From NCBI GenBank assembly GCA_035591015.1, contig JAXIUW010217840.1, forward strand, positions 1 through 10,705: a stretch of DNA of 10,705 nucleotides, written 5' to 3'. The notes under the pieces are model-generated. The model was not told where the DNA came from. It saw only the letters and a list, made by a program, of their open reading frames with translations, and did no database searches. The position numbers were made by a program, and so were the translations under genes. This DNA comes from Cephalothrix simula (Eukaryota; Nemertea; Palaeonemertea; Archinemertea; Cephalotrichidae). Below are positions 8,040-10,705 of this stretch, piece after piece; position 1 is the first letter of the stretch; each line of letters starts with the position of its first letter.

Positions 8040-8290
8040 CCTGCAGATTTAACCTTTTTAAGGGGGTGGGGCCTCGGGTGGTGCTGAATCCGCCCCCCCT
8101 AAGGTATCTCAAAAATATCCTTAAACAGCTAAGCGTAGGAGGCTGAAATATTAGGACTTTTCATTCGAATAATATGGCGCTTAAGGGTCCTAGGGCGGCG
8201 CCAGGGGCCGCCAAAAATTAGATCTTTTTTTTAAATTTCCGAATTTTGAAAACCATTGGAAAAAATCGGACGCAGGGCGGAGACAGCAGC
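8040..8290. repeat. GC-rich repeat-like block
   Basis: AGGGGGTGGGGCC is followed by CCGCCCCCCCTAAG, an inverted pair, and GGCGGC-GCCAGGG-GCCGCC at 8194-8212 is a 6-bp perfect GC hairpin. The base composition differs sharply from the flanks. It is probably a remnant of a dispersed repeat; no protein was recognised. Confidence 0.4.
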
Positions 8291-9169
8291 GCAAACAGAT
8301 TCTTAGGGATGGACTCTGTTGAAGATATACATTTAACAATTGATAGATGATTTTACTCCTTATGTCCTTCTGGGAACCAGACTATAGTAGTTGAAATACC
8401 AGCTTTATCTGATGTAAAATTTTATTATTCGCCTTTCATTTTTTGCAATTCAATAGTACATGTACTCATTTACTGGACTGGGTGACGGGCCAACCTACCC
8501 TGCTATGGCAGGAAATATTTCGGACTTTTCTTAACATTTGTATTTCGAGCAAAGCACATTGAAAATTCATCATCGATATAGTTTTTATTCTATGACAGAT
8601 GTTTTAGTATTAAAATTAGGTGATGATAAATAAATTTCGGACCATCCCGAGATGAAAATTTTAAAAATCAATTCTTATTAAACGTCAAGTACTATAATGC
8701 CGTCATCGTTTTATTATTATAAAATAAAATGTATATGTAGAAAAAAAAACAATTATTTGCATGTATCTCAAGTAGCCAATTCATAAAACGGACACCGCCC
8801 AAGAGTATAGGATACATTGTGTTGACGTAAAATATTGATTACATGTATAATAACGGTGAAAAGATTGTACATGTAGAAGAATAACCCTTTATACATAAAT
8901 AATTTCAATGTTTGATTAATTACTAGCAGTGTCGTGCAAACATTGTAGTTTCTATCACGAAAGGTCTGTGTGAGAATGAAATGAACATGCATTTTACTTA
9001 TCTCGATAACTAATTCCTTATAAAATTGTGGTACCCACTTGCATTTCTGTTTTATAGTAGCCGGAAAAATTGAAATCTTAGGATTCCCAAACCCACCTAT
9101 GCTCTCGGAAACTATTACTCCCATTAATTATACATCAGCGAAAAACTGAATTACGCCTGCTGAGTACAG

Positions 9170-9194
9170 CCTCAAGTGCATGGTACTCTTGAGG
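9170..9194. repeat. short hairpin
   Basis: CCTCAAG at 9170-9176 pairs with CTTGAGG at 9188-9194. Small, with no further context. Confidence 0.35.
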
Positions 9195-9542
9195 ACAATA
9201 ATAGTTACTAATTAGATTTATAATAAAAAAATGCATTCATATTTTTAGGCTTTCAGGATTTCATAAAGATACAGTCTCATACTATCTATAACTTTTCAAA
9301 CTGACGTCTTTTTACAAGATTAATCAGATATATTTTTGGTAATTTTTTTCAGTTACAAAATGGAATTTTAACAGTAATATAACTTTTTGATAAAAAACTA
9401 ACAATTCAAGATTAAATATAGTTAAATAAGCAGAGAATAAAAATATTGCATCTAAAACGAAAACCAGTGCAGACACAGAGACATCTGTTTTTTGGACTGA
9501 TATAGGAACACTCTATAACTGAGTTTCAAACAGGTGCCCTTA

Positions 9543-9795
9543 GGGACCGTCTCGAAATTATCGACACCTTTCTAAATGAAGTGCCTTCGTTTAGAGTTTA
9601 ACCCCCCCTCCCCCCTTCTAAACGAAGACAATGACTAAAAAAGGTGTTGATTTGTAAAAAATATCAGGTTCAAATCGACACTTCGACACCTTTTTAGTCT
9701 AATCTAAATGAAAACAGCCATTTTAGAAAAACCCCCCTCCCCTCTAAACGAAGGCACTTCGTTTAGAAAGGTGTCGATAATTTCGAGACGGTCCC
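9543..9795. mobile_element. 253-bp MITE with 54-bp terminal inverted repeats and TTA target duplication
   Basis: The left terminus at 9543-9596 (starting GGGACCGTCTCGAAATTATC) and the right terminus at 9742-9795 are inverted copies with 53 of 54 bases identical. Direct TTA trinucleotides flank it at 9540-9542 and 9796-9798, as produced by PIF/Harbinger-type transposases, so it is probably a Tourist-like MITE of that superfamily. It contains no transposase. Inside, TCTAAACGAAG recurs in both orientations, and GACTAAAAAAGGTGT near 9631 is inverted at about 9688-9703. High arm identity suggests recent insertion. Confidence 0.88.
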
Positions 9796-9798
9796 TTA

Positions 9799-10705
9799 AG
9801 TTATCAATTAGCCTTTTTTCGTTGTAATACAAAAATATGTGTTTCAAGTCTGTCAATGTGAAAATCTAACCCAGAATCTAATTCATTCATTTTATTGGGT
9901 TGATTCAATTCAATTACAAATTTATTTTTTACGCCATCCAGCACATTACAATATACCCAGTTTTTATGCATGTCAATTATACTACAGCCTATGATTGCAC
10001 ACATCCAGAGATTATACATGCAGCAGACAGGTAAGAGAAAAAAAAACAGAAATAAACGATATTATCTGCCAGTGGCTTTAAAACAAAGGCTCTGGTTGGT
10101 CAGAAATCTGTCATAGTAAAATAAAAATTCTTGTTTTTTACGCCTTGGCTGGAGTAAAACGTTAAGCACAATCTGATCATTGCATTGGTGGCATCAAACT
10201 TGATGATATTTGTGACCCTCCAGCTAAAAACTTGCCTATTCCACACACTCAACTCAATGACAAATTACTAGTTCAAATTCAAGTTAGGTTCATGGCAGTT
10301 TTTTGCCAAAAGATAATTAAAAGTATGAATTTCAAATATCTCTAATGTTTGTAGGAGGTTTAGGCTCCAAAATCATATATGGAATGATGATGTCATTACG
10401 GCATCAACCATTTTGACCTCGATTTCCGGATACTTGGTGAATAGTCGAACATTTCTACTTGGAAACTTCTTGTATGCTTGTAACGCTTTGAGCAATCGTT
10501 TTTACTAAAAAGGTCTACAATAGCCTGATAGCATTACGGTACTTGGATGCCAATATTATGTTTAAATAACACTGGTGGTGAGAGAAGGTACTAACTAGGA
10601 TGGAGAATGGTCATTCAGTCGACCCTATATGGTGTATTTTAATCATGTCAATCCTAGCCATCCACAGGCTTAAGAATAAAAATTTTTAGCGCTATGAATT
10701 CCTTA
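9799..10705. other. no gene recognised
   Basis: The 71-residue minus-strand open frame at 9804-10019 has no recognisable domain or splice context. A plus-strand donor-like CAG|GTAAGA occurs near 10029, but no open exon precedes it. AT-rich with nothing else supportable. Confidence 0.5.

Larger units (their letters stand above)
7827..9539. other. noncoding stretch, presumed clarin first intron
   Basis: If the clarin first exon lies beyond the window, this is intron. I searched the minus strand for a donor preceding a TM1-like hydrophobic segment and found none. The open frame at 8768-9124 (118 residues, minus) has no recognised domain. GC-rich repeat-like DNA occupies about 8040-8290; the rest is AT-rich. 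Confidence 0.5.

Noticed and set aside
8768-9124. 118-residue minus-strand open frame, longest in the window
   Set aside because: No recognised domain, no convincing acceptor, and it lacks the hydrophobic TM1 needed for clarin even though one donor is phase-compatible.
9804-10019. 71-residue minus-strand open frame
   Set aside because: Short, no domain, no splice support, expected by chance.

Overview
The window looks like nuclear DNA from an animal, most likely a marine invertebrate and possibly a mollusc. It is AT-rich, gene-poor, full of short inverted-repeat elements, and contains a spliced gene of an animal-specific family. No operons, ribosome binding sites, CRISPR arrays, tRNA or rRNA genes were seen. 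The mollusc guess rests on general look only (many ACATGTAC and GCATGCAA motifs, many small foldback elements) and is inference.

The one confident gene is a clarin-family four-transmembrane protein on the minus strand. Three in-frame exons are visible: 7707-7826 (first extracellular loop), 6424-6609 (TM2 and the start of TM3) and 5110-5372 (rest of TM3, TM4, C-terminus and stop). All splice junctions have canonical GT/AG ends, and every intron falls in phase 1. The joined exons give 188 residues plus one split codon. Vertebrate clarin-1 has 232 residues, so only about 40 N-terminal residues with TM1 are missing; that first exon is probably beyond 10705 or not recognisable here.

Layout. 1-600: noncoding, with a hairpin and a 3-copy ~41-bp tandem repeat. 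646-1005: a short plus-strand ORF resembling part of the ligand-binding (ANF-receptor) domain of receptor guanylate cyclases, probably a fragment or pseudogene. 1006-5109: about 4.1 kb without a convincing gene, holding a 584-bp terminal-inverted-repeat element, several hairpins, AT-rich ATTCAA repeats and GCATGCAA repeats; the lower end of the clarin 3' UTR probably lies here. 5110-7826: clarin gene, with a ~600-bp foldback element in one intron and a ~440-bp inverted-repeat element in the other, each ending close to a splice donor. 7827-10705: presumed clarin first intron and/or upstream DNA, with GC-rich repeat blocks and a well-bounded 253-bp MITE flanked by TTA duplications (9543-9795).

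The most informative observations are the clarin gene itself, a glycosylation sequon formed across a splice junction, intron positions that appear to match human CLRN1, and mobile elements lying against 5' splice sites. No new multi-gene system is evident.
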